Origin: CAVSRC01 sp963798195
GTDB lineage: Bacteria > Pseudomonadota > Alphaproteobacteria > Rhizobiales > Kaistiaceae
Direction: 5' to 3'
Length of the DNA: 64,000 nucleotides
Assembly (NCBI GenBank): GCA_963798195.1
Contig: CAWCSF010000010.1
Span: 620,001-684,000 of the forward strand
In this document: positions 17,099 through 26,758 of the stretch, in pieces
How the letters are laid out: each line of letters starts with the position of its first letter
Numbering within the stretch: the stretch's first letter is position 1
Program-made: the position numbers and the translations under genes
The notes under the pieces: generated by a model
What the model was told of the DNA's origin: nothing
Seen by the model: the letters and a program-made list of their open reading frames with translations, nothing else
Database searches by the model: none

Positions 17099-17783
17099 CC
17101 CGACAGGCGGCTCAGGCCGGCGCGGGCTGCGGGTACGCGTCAAGACGGCGCGGCGGCGCAAGGCCTCGTCGACGCGCTGGCTGGAGCGCCAGCTCAACGA
17201 TCCCTACGTTGTGCGGGCGCAGGCCGAGGGTTACCGCGCGCGTTCGGCCTACAAGCTGATCGAGATCGACGACCGCTATCGCCTGCTGTCGCCGGGCAAG
17301 CGCGTGGTCGATCTCGGCGCGGCGCCGGGCGGCTGGTCGCAGGTGGCGGTGGCGCGCGTGCACTCGACCGACGCCAATCCGCTGGTGGTGGCGATCGACT
17401 ATCTCGACATGGACCCGCTGGCGGGCGTGACGGTGCTGAAGCAGGATTTCCTCGACGCCGATGCGCCGGACGCTATCCGCGCCGCGCTCGGTGGCGAGCC
17501 GGCCGACGTGGTGATGTCGGACATGGCGGCGCCGACCACCGGCCACCGTCAGACGGACCACCTGCGCACCATTGCGCTCTGTGAGGCCGCGGCGGACTTC
17601 GCCGCCGAAGTATTGCGGCCGGGAGGGCATTTCGTGTCGAAGGTGTTCCGCGGCGGCGCGGAGGGCGAACTGCTCGCCCGGCTGAAGCGGGAATTCACCA
17701 GCCTGCACCACGTGAAGCCGCCGGCCAGCCGCTCGCAGTCGGTGGAGCTCTATCTGGTCGCCAAGGGATTCCGCGGCGGCTGA
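17091..17783 (+). CDS. rlmE: 23S rRNA 2'-O-methyltransferase RlmE (RrmJ/FtsJ)
   Basis: It methylates U2552 of 23S rRNA using SAM late in large-subunit assembly. A 230-residue protein: basic N-terminus, the family start RARSAYKLIEID, the SAM motif VVDLGAAPGGWSQVA, and the catalytic K-D-K-E set with Asp in VVMSDMAAP and Lys in GGHFVSKVFRG. ATG 17091 overlaps the ppx stop by 8 bases and is preferred over the GTG at 17073. Confidence 0.93.
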   Translation: MPDPTGGSGRRGLRVRVKTARRRKASSTRWLERQLNDPYVVRAQAEGYRARSAYKLIEIDDRYRLLSPGKRVVDLGAAPGGWSQVAVARVHSTDANPLVVAIDYLDMDPLAGVTVLKQDFLDADAPDAIRAALGGEPADVVMSDMAAPTTGHRQTDHLRTIALCEAAADFAAEVLRPGGHFVSKVFRGGAEGELLARLKREFTSLHHVKPPASRSQSVELYLVAKGFRGG

Positions 17784-17784
17784 C

Positions 17785-19185
17785 CTAGCTGCGGTCGGAC
17801 GCGGATGGCGCTGCGCGATGCCCGGACACCTCGGTGCCGGCGTCCTGCTCGAGCTTGCGGAAGGACACGACGGACAGAAGCGTCGTCAGGCCGATCAGCA
17901 GGAAGGCCGGCCAGAAATCTATTGCCCTGATTTCGCCGCCGCCGGTCGTCAGCTCCAGCGCGATGGCGCCGACGGTGATGCCGAGCGACACGGAGAGTTG
18001 CTGCGCGACGCTGCTCATGGTGGTCGCCTGGCTCATCTCCTCGCGGGGCACGTCGGCGAAGGACAGCGCGTTGACGGCGGTGAACTGGAGCGAGCGGAAG
18101 AAGCCTCCGATCAGCAGCAGGCCGATCATCACCGATGCCGGCGTCGCCGGCGTGAAAGCGGCCGGGAGGGCGATGAAGATCGCCGAGATGATCGTATTGA
18201 CCACCAGCACGCGGCGGAAACCGAAGCGGCGGATGATCTGCGGCGCCGTGAACTTCATGACGACCGCGCCGAATGCGCTGGCGAAGGTGATGGAGCCCGA
18301 CTGGAACGGCGTCATGCCGAAGCCGAGCTGGAGCAGCAGCGGCAGCAGGAAGGGCGTGGCGCCCATGCCGAGCCGGAAGACCGACGCGCCGATGATGCTG
18401 TGCCGGAACGTGGCGATGTTGAGCAGCGACAGATTGAGGATAGGAAACTTCACGCGCCGCGTATGGAACACATAGGCCGCGAGGAGGGCCGCACCGCCGC
18501 CGATGAGCACCGCGTCCGCGATCACCGGCAGCAGGTTCAGCCCCAGCGTCGTCGAGCCCGCCATGAGCGCGGCGAGGCCAACGCCGGTGAGCAGGAAGCC
18601 GGTCCCGTCGAACCTGACCTGACGATCGCTCCGGACATCGGGGATGAACAGGGTGGCCAGCACGATACCCAGGATGCCGACCGGGATGTTGATCCAGAAG
18701 ATCCACGGCCAGCTGGCATAGGTGGTGAGGAAGCCGCCGACCGGCGGGCCGAGGACCGGACCGGTCAGCGCCGGGATCGTCAGCCACGACAGGGCGGCGA
18801 CCAACTCGGACTTCTCAACCGTGCGGAGCACGATCAGCCGGCCGACCGGAACCATCATCGAGCCGCCGATGCCCTGGACGATGCGGGCGAAGACCAGCAT
18901 CTCGATCGAGTTGGACATGCCGCACAGGATCGAGCCGCCGGTGAAGATCAGGATCGCCACCCGGAAGATCAGGCGCGCGCCGAAGCGGTCGGCGAACCAG
19001 CCCGAGGCCGGCAGGAAGACCGCGATGGTCAGCAGGTAGGTGGTGAGCGCCAGTTTCAGGAGGATCGGATTGGCGCCGAAGTCCTGCGCGATCGCCGGCA
19101 GGGCAGTGGCGACCACCGTCGAATCGAGGTTCTGCATGAACAGCGCGCACGCGACGATCAGGGGAACCAGCATTCGGTCGGGCAT
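17785..19185 (-). CDS. MFS drug-exporter-type transporter, DHA2 (14 TMS) family
   Basis: A 466-residue inner-membrane protein with about 14 helices. The N-terminal block MQNLDSTVVATALPAIAQDFG is the D1 motif of EmrB/QacA-type proton antiporters; SGWFADRFGARLIFR is motif A and PVLGPPVGGFLTTYASWPW is motif C, typical of exporters. No membrane-fusion partner (EmrA) or regulator is next to it. Substrates are unknown. It is convergent with rlmE, one base separating the stops, and divergent from guaB. Confidence 0.88.
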   Translation of the reverse strand: MPDRMLVPLIVACALFMQNLDSTVVATALPAIAQDFGANPILLKLALTTYLLTIAVFLPASGWFADRFGARLIFRVAILIFTGGSILCGMSNSIEMLVFARIVQGIGGSMMVPVGRLIVLRTVEKSELVAALSWLTIPALTGPVLGPPVGGFLTTYASWPWIFWINIPVGILGIVLATLFIPDVRSDRQVRFDGTGFLLTGVGLAALMAGSTTLGLNLLPVIADAVLIGGGAALLAAYVFHTRRVKFPILNLSLLNIATFRHSIIGASVFRLGMGATPFLLPLLLQLGFGMTPFQSGSITFASAFGAVVMKFTAPQIIRRFGFRRVLVVNTIISAIFIALPAAFTPATPASVMIGLLLIGGFFRSLQFTAVNALSFADVPREEMSQATTMSSVAQQLSVSLGITVGAIALELTTGGGEIRAIDFWPAFLLIGLTTLLSVVSFRKLEQDAGTEVSGHRAAPSASDRS

Positions 19186-19456
19186 CGGCTCGCTGCGCGT
19201 GACGCTTCGTCAGAAAGGGAGGGAATCCGGTCGATCGGGGCCGAAAGCCCATGGGGAGGGGACTGGCGGGAGGAGGAGGGAAGAACGTCGCCGTCTCAGA
19301 TTATTGTAGAGCGGTCGCGCGGCGACGCCAGCGGCGAAAACGTCTGTTTCGCGAATCAAACCCGCATGATATTGACCCTCGCCACTTTCCCTTGCGCTGC
19401 TCCCATGCACCCTCCGTGCGGCGGGCGGCGTTTTACCTATTCCGGGAGTGGATGCC

Positions 19457-20947
19457 ATGGCCGCGATTGTAGAGTCCCTCACCGGCGGCGAGGCGCTGGC
19501 CTTCGACGACGTTCTCCTGACGCCCGGCTATTCGACGGTACTGCCCTCGGAAGCGGACATCCGCACCCGGCTCACCCGATCGATCAGCCTGAACCTGCCG
19601 ATCCTCTCCGCCGCCATGGACACGGTTACCGAGGCCAAGCTGGCCATCGCCATGGCGCAGGCCGGCGGCATCGGGGTCATCCACCGCAATCTCTCGCCTG
19701 CCGAGCAAGCCGACGCGGTGCGGCGGGTCAAGAAGTTCGAGTCCGGCATGGTGGTCAACCCGGTGACCATCGGCCCGGACGCGACGCTGGCCGACGCTCT
19801 GGCGCTGATGAAGCAGTACGGGATCTCGGGGATACCCGTAGTGGCGGCTGGTGCGACGCCCGGCAAGCTGCTCGGCATCCTGACCAATCGCGACGTACGC
19901 TTCGCCTCCGATCCGTCGCAGAAGGTCGCCGAACTGATGACCCGCGACAAGCTGGTGACGGTGACGGAATCCTTCGACCAGCATGAAGCCAAGCGCCTGC
20001 TCCACCAGCATCGTATCGAGAAGCTTCTGGTGGTCGACAAGGACTATCGCTGCGTCGGCCTGATCACGGTCAAGGACATCGAGAAGAGCCGGCTCAATCC
20101 GAACGCCATAAAGGACGACCAGGGGCGGCTGCGGGTCGCAGCGGCATCCACCGTCGGCGACACCGGTTTCGAGCGCGCCGAAAGGCTGATCGATGCGGAC
20201 GTCGATCTGGTCGTGATCGACACCGCGCACGGTCACTCCGAGCGCGTGCTGGAAGCAGTGCGCCGGGTCAAGACTCTCTCCAACCGGGTTCAGGTCATCG
20301 CCGGCAACATCGCCACCGCCGACGGCGCACGTGCGCTGATCGATGCCGGCGCCGATGCGGTCAAGGTCGGGATCGGGCCGGGCTCGATCTGCACGACGCG
20401 GATCGTGGCCGGCGTCGGCGTACCGCAGCTCACCGCCGTGATGGACGTGGTCAAGGTCGGCGAGGCGGCCGATGTACCGGTGATTGCGGATGGCGGCATC
20501 AAGACCTCCGGCGATCTGTCCAAGGCGCTGGCGGCCGGCGCCTCCTGCGCGATGATCGGCGGCCTGCTCGCCGGCACCGACGAGAGCCCCGGCGAGGTCT
20601 ATCTGCACCAGGGGCGATCCTACAAATCGTATCGCGGCATGGGTTCGGTCGGCGCCATGGCGCGCGGATCGGCCGACCGTTACTTCCAGGCGGAGGTGCG
20701 CGACACGCTGAAGCTGGTGCCGGAAGGCATCGAGGGCCAGGTGCCGTACAAGGGGCCGGTTGCTGGCGTTCTGCACCAGCTGGCAGGCGGCTTGCGCGCA
20801 GCGATGGGCTATGTCGGGGCCGCCGACCTTGCGGAACTGCGCGAGAAGGCGAAGTTCATTCGCGTGTCCGGCGCGGCGCTCCGTGAAAGCCACGTGCACG
20901 ACGTCAATATCACGCGGGAAAGTCCAAACTATCCCGGCGCGTTCTAG
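19457..20947 (+). CDS. guaB: IMP dehydrogenase
   Basis: It oxidises IMP to XMP, the committed step to GMP. A 496-residue enzyme: TIM-barrel start ALAFDDVLLTPGYS, an inserted pair of CBS domains (about residues 95-210), the active-site loop GIGPGSICTTR with its nucleophilic cysteine, ADGGIKTSGD and the flap region RGMGSVGAM. ATG 19457 has GGGAG 9 bases upstream; the GTG at 19448 is too close to it. guaA lies 6.5 kb downstream on the same strand. Upstream is a 271-base gap with no other gene. Confidence 0.97.
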   Translation: MAAIVESLTGGEALAFDDVLLTPGYSTVLPSEADIRTRLTRSISLNLPILSAAMDTVTEAKLAIAMAQAGGIGVIHRNLSPAEQADAVRRVKKFESGMVVNPVTIGPDATLADALALMKQYGISGIPVVAAGATPGKLLGILTNRDVRFASDPSQKVAELMTRDKLVTVTESFDQHEAKRLLHQHRIEKLLVVDKDYRCVGLITVKDIEKSRLNPNAIKDDQGRLRVAAASTVGDTGFERAERLIDADVDLVVIDTAHGHSERVLEAVRRVKTLSNRVQVIAGNIATADGARALIDAGADAVKVGIGPGSICTTRIVAGVGVPQLTAVMDVVKVGEAADVPVIADGGIKTSGDLSKALAAGASCAMIGGLLAGTDESPGEVYLHQGRSYKSYRGMGSVGAMARGSADRYFQAEVRDTLKLVPEGIEGQVPYKGPVAGVLHQLAGGLRAAMGYVGAADLAELREKAKFIRVSGAALRESHVHDVNITRESPNYPGAF

Positions 20948-20990
20948 GAATCGTGTCGCAGGGGCGGGGGGCCTATCGAGGAACAAACGG

Positions 20991-21416
20991 ATGAGTTTCA
21001 ACGCAATCCTCGCTCCCTTGTTCGTACAGGTCGCGCTCACCTTCGCGCTTCTGATCTGGATGGGCGCGCTCCGCATTCGCCAGGTCAACGGCGGACTTGT
21101 GCAGATCCGCGATATCGCTCTCGGCGAGCCGTCTGGTTGGCCGGAAGATTCGCGACAGGCGGCGAATGCCTTCCGCAACCAGTTCGAGCTTCCCGTTCTC
21201 TACTACCTCCTGGTCGTGCTGGTTCTGGTTGTGGCGCCGGCAACGCCGGGGATGGCGCTCCTGTCGTGGCTGTTCGTGGCGACGCGCATCCTGCACGCAC
21301 TGGTCCATGTGACCACCAACAACGTGCCGCGGCGCTTCTTCACCTACACCGCCGGGCTGGTCATTCTCGCCCTGATGTGGCTGATCTTCCTCGCCGAGGT
21401 GCTCTTCGGCTTTTGA
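20991..21416 (+). CDS. MAPEG family membrane protein
   Basis: A 141-residue membrane protein with four helices, of the family that includes microsomal glutathione S-transferase. The block AANAFRNQFELPVLYYLL (residues 59-76) is the family signature, and RILHALVHVTTNNVPRR follows in the third helix region. Its last 20 residues are echoed in a gene relic at 25392-25454. It sits 43 bases after guaB and could be cotranscribed. Substrate unknown. Confidence 0.88.
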   Translation: MSFNAILAPLFVQVALTFALLIWMGALRIRQVNGGLVQIRDIALGEPSGWPEDSRQAANAFRNQFELPVLYYLLVVLVLVVAPATPGMALLSWLFVATRILHALVHVTTNNVPRRFFTYTAGLVILALMWLIFLAEVLFGF

Positions 21417-21693
21417 GTATAAGCCGGCGCCAGAAAACGCGAGCAAGCCTCGCCGCAATATCGCTCTCCGCCCGAGTAGAGTTTGCGCCGGCCGCGCGCA
21501 AACGAGATTGTTAATGCGCGCTTAACAACTCTGCATAGTCTGGGGAACTAACCATCAGTTCTTGGCTATTCTGCGGAATATTCACCATCAAAGGCCGTTT
21601 AAGACAGATATGTTCAATATTGAACATCTTCTGATTGCAGAAATCTCTATTTGAAACGAGAGCGAGAAACAGAATTGATTCTGGGACTGGCAT

Positions 21694-23823
21694 ATGGGAG
21701 CAGCAAAGTTTCGCCAGAAGAGGATCCACAAGATTCTCTTCGTTGGCCCTGATCGAGAAGAACTTGATCGTGTTGAGAATTGCCTGATTCACCTCAGGAA
21801 TAATCTGGCTCGGGACGAGCGGCGCCCAATACAGATATCCTGGGAGAAGAAGCTCTCCTCCGCGTTGGTGGCGCTGGAAAGGGAAAGCTTCGAGGGTGTG
21901 ATCCTCGATCTGTTTCTGTCGAGCGGCGAGGGGTCTCGCGCCATGGAAGCCATCCGCGGCGCTGCGCCTGAAGCTTACGTCATGGTCGTCGCCACGTCCG
22001 ACCGGGAGGTCGCGGGATCGGCCTTCAGACGTGAGACCCGCGATATCCTGGTCAAGGGATTGCTCGAGGTCCGCCCCTTTGCGCAGGCGTTGCATGGGCT
22101 GGTGGTCGGAACGTCGTCCACGGACAAGGCTGTGTTGGCCGCCGAGGCGCATGCAACGATTACGCTGGAGTCGATCGGCGATGCGGTCCTGTGCACCGAT
22201 ATTGCCGGTCGGGTGACCTATCTCAACGCTGTCGCCGAGAGACTTTCCGGCTGGACGCGCGACGAGGCCATCGGCCTGCTGGCCGTGGATGTATTCCGCG
22301 TCGTCGATGGTGTCACGCGAGAGCCGATCCGGGATCCGCTGCAACTCGCCATCATTAAGAACAAGCCGATGGTGTTGAAGAGAAGCGCCCTCCTGATCAC
22401 GCGCACAGGCGGCGAATTGATGATCGAGGATACCGTCGCCCCGATTCGCGACCGAAATCGGCGGGTCACGGGCGCAGTCGCCATTTTCCACGACGTCAGC
22501 GACATGCGCGCGTCCGCCCTCAAGTTGTCTCATCTGGCGCACCACGACTCCCTCACCGATCTGCCCAACCGCGTTCTCTTCGACGACCGGCTGACCCAGG
22601 CAATCGCCTTGGCGCGCCGTCACCAGAGGAACCTTGGCGTTCTGTTCCTCGATTGCGACAACCTGAAAATGGTCAACAACTCGCTCGGCCACGCCATGGG
22701 CGACCGCCTGCTCCAGTCGGTGGCCGATCGGATCGTGTCGGTCGGGCGCGGGTCCGACACCGTGTGCCGCCAGGGCGGCGACGAATTCGTCATCCTTCTT
22801 CCCGAGGTGGAAGGACCCAGGGATGCTGAGATCTACGCGAAGAAGGTCCTCGCCACCGTGGCAATGCCGCACGTTCTGGGCGAGCACGAACTGCACGTCA
22901 CGGCGAGCATCGGCGTTGCCATTTATCCGGCAGACGGCCGCAACTCGGAAACGCTGATCCGCAATGCGGACATGGCGCTCTACGAAGCCAAGGAGAGCGG
23001 CCGCAACACTTTCAAGTCCTTCCGAGCCGACATGAAAGATCGCGCGATCGAGCGACAATCCCAGGAAGGCCGTCTCCTGACCGCGCTGGAGAGGGAAGAA
23101 TTCGTCCTGCACTACCAGCCGCGGGTCGATCTGCGGACAGGCGCGACCATGGGCGTCGAGGCGCTCATACGCTGGATTGACCCCCAACGCGGCATGATCC
23201 TGCCGGCGGATTTCGTTCCGGTCGCAGAGGACTCCGGACTGATCGTGCCGATTGGACGGTGGGTCATGCGCGAGGCGTGCCGCCAGGCAAAGCTCTGGCG
23301 GAAAATGGGCTTACCGATCGGCGCGTTGGCGGTGAACGTGTCCCCCGTTGAGTTCCGCAGCTCCACCTATCTGGACGGCATCAATAGCCTGCTCACGGAG
23401 GGACTGCTTGAGCCGGGCGGGCTGGAACTGGAACTTACCGAGAGTTCGCTCGTGCAGGATATGTCGATCGCAAGCACGACGCTGCAAACCCTTTCGAGTC
23501 TGGGCATGCGCCTGACGCTCGACGATTTCGGCACAGGGTTCTCGAGCCTGAGCCACTTGCGGCATTTCGCGATCAATACCTTGAAGATCGATCGCTCATT
23601 CGTGGAGAGAATTTCCCAGAACACACGCGACAGGTCGCTGGTCGGCGCCATCATTGGCATGGCCGACAGCCTGGAAATCTCCGTGGTCGCCGAGGGTATC
23701 GAAACCGACGATCAACTGGGCGTGCTACGCGAACTAAACTGCAAAGAGGGTCAGGGTTTTCACTTCTGCCGTCCGCTTCCGGCGGATGATTTCGAGACGT
23801 ACGTGTCCGCGTCGCTGAATTAG
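21694..23823 (+). CDS. Receiver-like/PAS/GGDEF/EAL cyclic-di-GMP protein
   Basis: A 709-residue cytoplasmic signalling protein. The order is a response-regulator-like N-terminus (about 12-130, with Asp in GVILDLFLSSGEG), a PAS domain (about 148-270), a GGDEF domain with an intact RQGGDEF motif (about 285-445), and an EAL domain with intact GVEALIRW and DDFGTGFSSL (about 460-700). It could both make and degrade cyclic-di-GMP. No sensor kinase is nearby. An AT-rich leader of 277 bases precedes it. A receptor-like gene follows after 14 bases, so the pair is an operon and may have been inserted together beside a truncated MAPEG copy. Confidence 0.93.
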   Translation: MGAAKFRQKRIHKILFVGPDREELDRVENCLIHLRNNLARDERRPIQISWEKKLSSALVALERESFEGVILDLFLSSGEGSRAMEAIRGAAPEAYVMVVATSDREVAGSAFRRETRDILVKGLLEVRPFAQALHGLVVGTSSTDKAVLAAEAHATITLESIGDAVLCTDIAGRVTYLNAVAERLSGWTRDEAIGLLAVDVFRVVDGVTREPIRDPLQLAIIKNKPMVLKRSALLITRTGGELMIEDTVAPIRDRNRRVTGAVAIFHDVSDMRASALKLSHLAHHDSLTDLPNRVLFDDRLTQAIALARRHQRNLGVLFLDCDNLKMVNNSLGHAMGDRLLQSVADRIVSVGRGSDTVCRQGGDEFVILLPEVEGPRDAEIYAKKVLATVAMPHVLGEHELHVTASIGVAIYPADGRNSETLIRNADMALYEAKESGRNTFKSFRADMKDRAIERQSQEGRLLTALEREEFVLHYQPRVDLRTGATMGVEALIRWIDPQRGMILPADFVPVAEDSGLIVPIGRWVMREACRQAKLWRKMGLPIGALAVNVSPVEFRSSTYLDGINSLLTEGLLEPGGLELELTESSLVQDMSIASTTLQTLSSLGMRLTLDDFGTGFSSLSHLRHFAINTLKIDRSFVERISQNTRDRSLVGAIIGMADSLEISVVAEGIETDDQLGVLRELNCKEGQGFHFCRPLPADDFETYVSASLN

Positions 23824-23837
23824 GAAGGACTGACGCC

Positions 23838-25304
23838 ATGTCGGAACGAGCACAGCAAGACGACCAAGCCATCGCGGGGCCGCGCGCAGGCGTGGAGGCC
23901 CGGAGTCGGCAGCCGTCAGGCGATACCCTTGCCCGTTCGCCTCCCGCGGCTACCACAAGATCGAGATCGGGGACGTCTGCCGGTATCGAACCTCTTGAGC
24001 ACGCTCGCGGCGAACGGTCCGTGCACGTTCTGGTCGCCGGCGAAAAGGACTACTACAAGAAGATAGTTGAAGCTCTCGCGTCGGCCGACATTGCGCTGAT
24101 CGATCATGTCCTGAGCGAAGATAAACTCTTCGAGAAGCTGCAGAGCGAGGAATTCGACTGCATTATCGCGGATCAGACCGCGTGCGGCCGCAACAGTCTC
24201 GAACTTCGGGAGATCATCGAAAAGCGCATCCCAAATCACCCAGCGATGATCATGTTCGCCAACGTCAACAATGAGAAAGTCATCATCAAGGCGTTTCGCA
24301 GCGGGTTCAGCGACTTTGTTTCGAGCGATTTTGGATTCGCGCGGGATCTGTTGCAGGCGGTCCGCCGCTCGGTCGAGCGCAATCGCAGGACGCAGATCCT
24401 GCTCGATGAACTGGAGCACCTGTCGAAGCTCGCCCTTTACGATCGGACGACGGGCGTCGCCAACCGGGTCTTTCTTGAGGAGCGCCTGGCCAGTCTGATC
24501 AACAGCGCAGGACGGCACAGGCACCAGTTCGCGGTCCTTCTTGTCGATCTCAATAATTTCAGCGCGATTTGCGACACATACGGCCAGGCAATCGGCGATC
24601 GGGCTTTGAGGGCCTTCGCCCAAAAGCTGATGCAGGCGTCACGCGCCTCGGATTCGTTCGGTCGGTTTGGCCAGAGCGAGTTCCTTTATCTTGTCGATCG
24701 CGAAGTGTCGTTTGCGAGCGTCGAGCAGACCTGCGCCCGGCTTGCGCAAGAATTGTCCTTCTTCGTTGAGCTGGACACTGTCGGCATGGCCCTATCGGCC
24801 AGCATCGGCGGCGCCCTGTTCCCGTCCGATGGCAAGAGCAGTGGCGATTTGCTGAGCGCCGCTCGGCTCGCGATGGAAACCGCAAGAGCCGCGCACCGTG
24901 GCCACCATCTGGCGCAGCCAACCCAGGAGGCGACCACGAGCGCTGAGGCCGCGGCGTTGCAGATCGTGTCCGGAACGGAAGAAGCCGCGATCGCGACCCC
25001 GGACAGCGCAGGTGTCGCCGAGAGAACCGCCAATCGCCGTCGCGAGCGTCGCGACCGGGTCCTCTTTCGCGGCAGGATCGTGCTCAGCGACGGCTTTTCG
25101 ACGATCGATTGCGTTGTCCGCGATTTGTCGCAGCATGGTGCCCGCGTCACGGTCCAGGACCACGCGGTCGTGCCGCGGACACTCTCCCTGGCTATCGTCG
25201 ACACCGGTCGCTTTTTTGAAGCGATTCGCCGGTGGCAAAACGGTCATGACATCGGCCTGGAATTTTCGGTCGAGGGTACGAAGAGCGACGACAAGAAGTC
25301 GTAG
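23838..25304 (+). CDS. Receiver-like/degenerate GGDEF/PilZ protein
   Basis: A 488-residue protein. A disordered, charged N-terminus (1-60) leads a receiver-like domain (about 62-180). Next is a GGDEF-type domain whose active loop reads FGQSEF instead of GGDEF, so it should not make cyclic-di-GMP. A Thr/Ala-rich linker then leads to a C-terminal PilZ domain with RRRERR and, about 20 residues on, DLSQHGA, the usual ligand-binding pair. It is therefore a likely cyclic-di-GMP receptor paired with the enzyme gene 14 bases upstream. What it controls is not visible in the sequence. Confidence 0.85.
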   Translation: MSERAQQDDQAIAGPRAGVEARSRQPSGDTLARSPPAATTRSRSGTSAGIEPLEHARGERSVHVLVAGEKDYYKKIVEALASADIALIDHVLSEDKLFEKLQSEEFDCIIADQTACGRNSLELREIIEKRIPNHPAMIMFANVNNEKVIIKAFRSGFSDFVSSDFGFARDLLQAVRRSVERNRRTQILLDELEHLSKLALYDRTTGVANRVFLEERLASLINSAGRHRHQFAVLLVDLNNFSAICDTYGQAIGDRALRAFAQKLMQASRASDSFGRFGQSEFLYLVDREVSFASVEQTCARLAQELSFFVELDTVGMALSASIGGALFPSDGKSSGDLLSAARLAMETARAAHRGHHLAQPTQEATTSAEAAALQIVSGTEEAAIATPDSAGVAERTANRRRERRDRVLFRGRIVLSDGFSTIDCVVRDLSQHGARVTVQDHAVVPRTLSLAIVDTGRFFEAIRRWQNGHDIGLEFSVEGTKSDDKKS

Positions 25305-25391
25305 GGCGCCTATCGCCGCCGGATCGCCGCCGAGGATCACGTCGCTGAACCCACGGCTGCCGCTCCCCAGTGCCCGCTCGTCGGGATTTCC

Positions 25392-25454
25392 GGGCTGGCA
25401 ATTCTCGCGCTCCTGTGGCTGATCTTCCTTGCCGAGGTGCTTTTCGGCCTGTGA
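25392..25454 (+). pseudogene. Relic: 3' end of a second MAPEG gene
   Basis: The last 63 bases encode GLAILALLWLIFLAEVLFGL plus a stop. The intact MAPEG protein at 20991-21416 ends GLVILALMWLIFLAEVLFGF. By eye about 54 of 63 bases agree, most differences being silent or conservative. Upstream of 25392 the similarity stops at once, and no start is present, so this is a truncated, old paralogue rather than a fresh copy. It lies between the PilZ gene and rsmB. Confidence 0.75.
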
Positions 25455-25476
25455 GGATGAGTGGGGACCGACGAGC

Positions 25477-26758
25477 GTGAGACAAGGCGGCCGCCTGGCA
25501 GCGGCAATCGAGGTACTGGAGGCGATCGAGACGCGCCACCGTCCGGTTGCCGAGGCTCTCAAGGACTGGGGCGTCGCCCATCGTTTCGCCGGCTCCGGCG
25601 ACCGGGCGGCAATCGGCAACATCGTCTATGACGCGCTGCGCTGGCGGCTTTCGGGCGCGTGGGTCATGGGCGGCGACACACCACGCGCCCGCGTGCTGGC
25701 GACCATCGGGTGGCGCTGGGGTGTCGGGGCGGATGCACTTGCGGCCATGTTCGCCGACGACCAGCATGCGCCGGAACCGCTGAGCGAAGAAGAAGCGGGT
25801 CACATCGCCCATCCCGATCTCTCGGCGGCGCCAGGGCACATCCGGGCCGACCTGCCGGAGTGGCTGGCTTCCCGTTTCGAGCAGGTGTTTGGCGGCGACT
25901 GGGTCGCCGAGGGCGCGGCGCTGGCGGAGCGGCCGCCGCTCGACATGCGGGTCAATCGCCTGAAGGCCGACCGCGACAAGGTCATAAAGGCGCTCGGCAA
26001 GTTCGGCGCGGTCGAGGCGAGCTTCGCGCCAGACGCCATTCGCATACCCGCGACGGCAGGGCAGGGCCGCCACCCCAACATCCAGAACGAGCCGGGCTTC
26101 CAGAAGGGCTGGTTCGAGGTGCAGGATCTTGGCAGCCAGATCGCGGCGCAGATGGTCGCTGCGCAGCCGGGCGAACAGGTGCTCGACCTCTGCGCCGGAG
26201 GTGGCGGCAAGACGCTGGCGCTTGCCTCGATCATGGCGAACAAGGGCCAGGTCTTCGCCACCGACAGCGACCGCGCGCGGCTGGCGCCGATTTTCGACCG
26301 GCTGAAGCGGGCCGGCGCGCGAAACGTTCAGGTGCGCGAGGCTGGCGCATCCCTCGACGATCTGGCCGGACGCATGGATGCGGTGCTGATCGATGCGCCG
26401 TGCACTGGTAGCGGCGTATGGCGGCGTCGGCCCGACGCCAAATGGCGGCTGACCGAGCGGGCGCTGGAGGAGCGCATCGGCGAGCAGGCGGCGCTTCTTG
26501 GCAGCGCGGCCCAATACGTCAGGGCGGGTGGACGGCTGGTTTACGTCACGTGTTCGCTCTTGCCGGAGGAGGACGCCGATCAGGTGGCCGCGTTCCTGGC
26601 GGGCCATCCCGAGTTCACCGCGGCGCCGGCAACGGACCTGACGGCGGGCATGCCCGGACTCGGCGACGCCGCGCTCGATGCCGGCAACGGGGTTATCCTG
26701 TACGCCGCGGCGCACCGGCACGGACGGCTTCTTCATCTCCGTGATGAGGCGGGCGTGA
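25477..26758 (+). CDS. RsmB/NOL1/NOP2/Sun-type RNA cytosine methyltransferase (single-base frameshift)
   Basis: It would methylate a cytosine in 16S rRNA. The N-terminus resembles NusB-like leaders, followed by the SAM-binding LDLCAGGGGKTLALA, the motif DAPCTGSGVWRRRPDAKWRL with one catalytic Cys, and VYVTCSLLPEEDADQV with the second. The open frame runs on into the next gene, but an extra T at 26701 causes this: without it the protein ends LTPRRTGTDGFFISVMRRA with TGA at 26756-26758, exactly the family's usual end. GTG 25477 is the probable start. The stop overlaps the nucleosidase start as GTGA. Confidence 0.85.

Noticed and set aside
19433..21178. 581-residue open frame antisense to guaB
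   Set aside because: It is a shadow of the guaB frame in GC-rich DNA; it has no motif, and the sense strand encodes an unmistakable enzyme.
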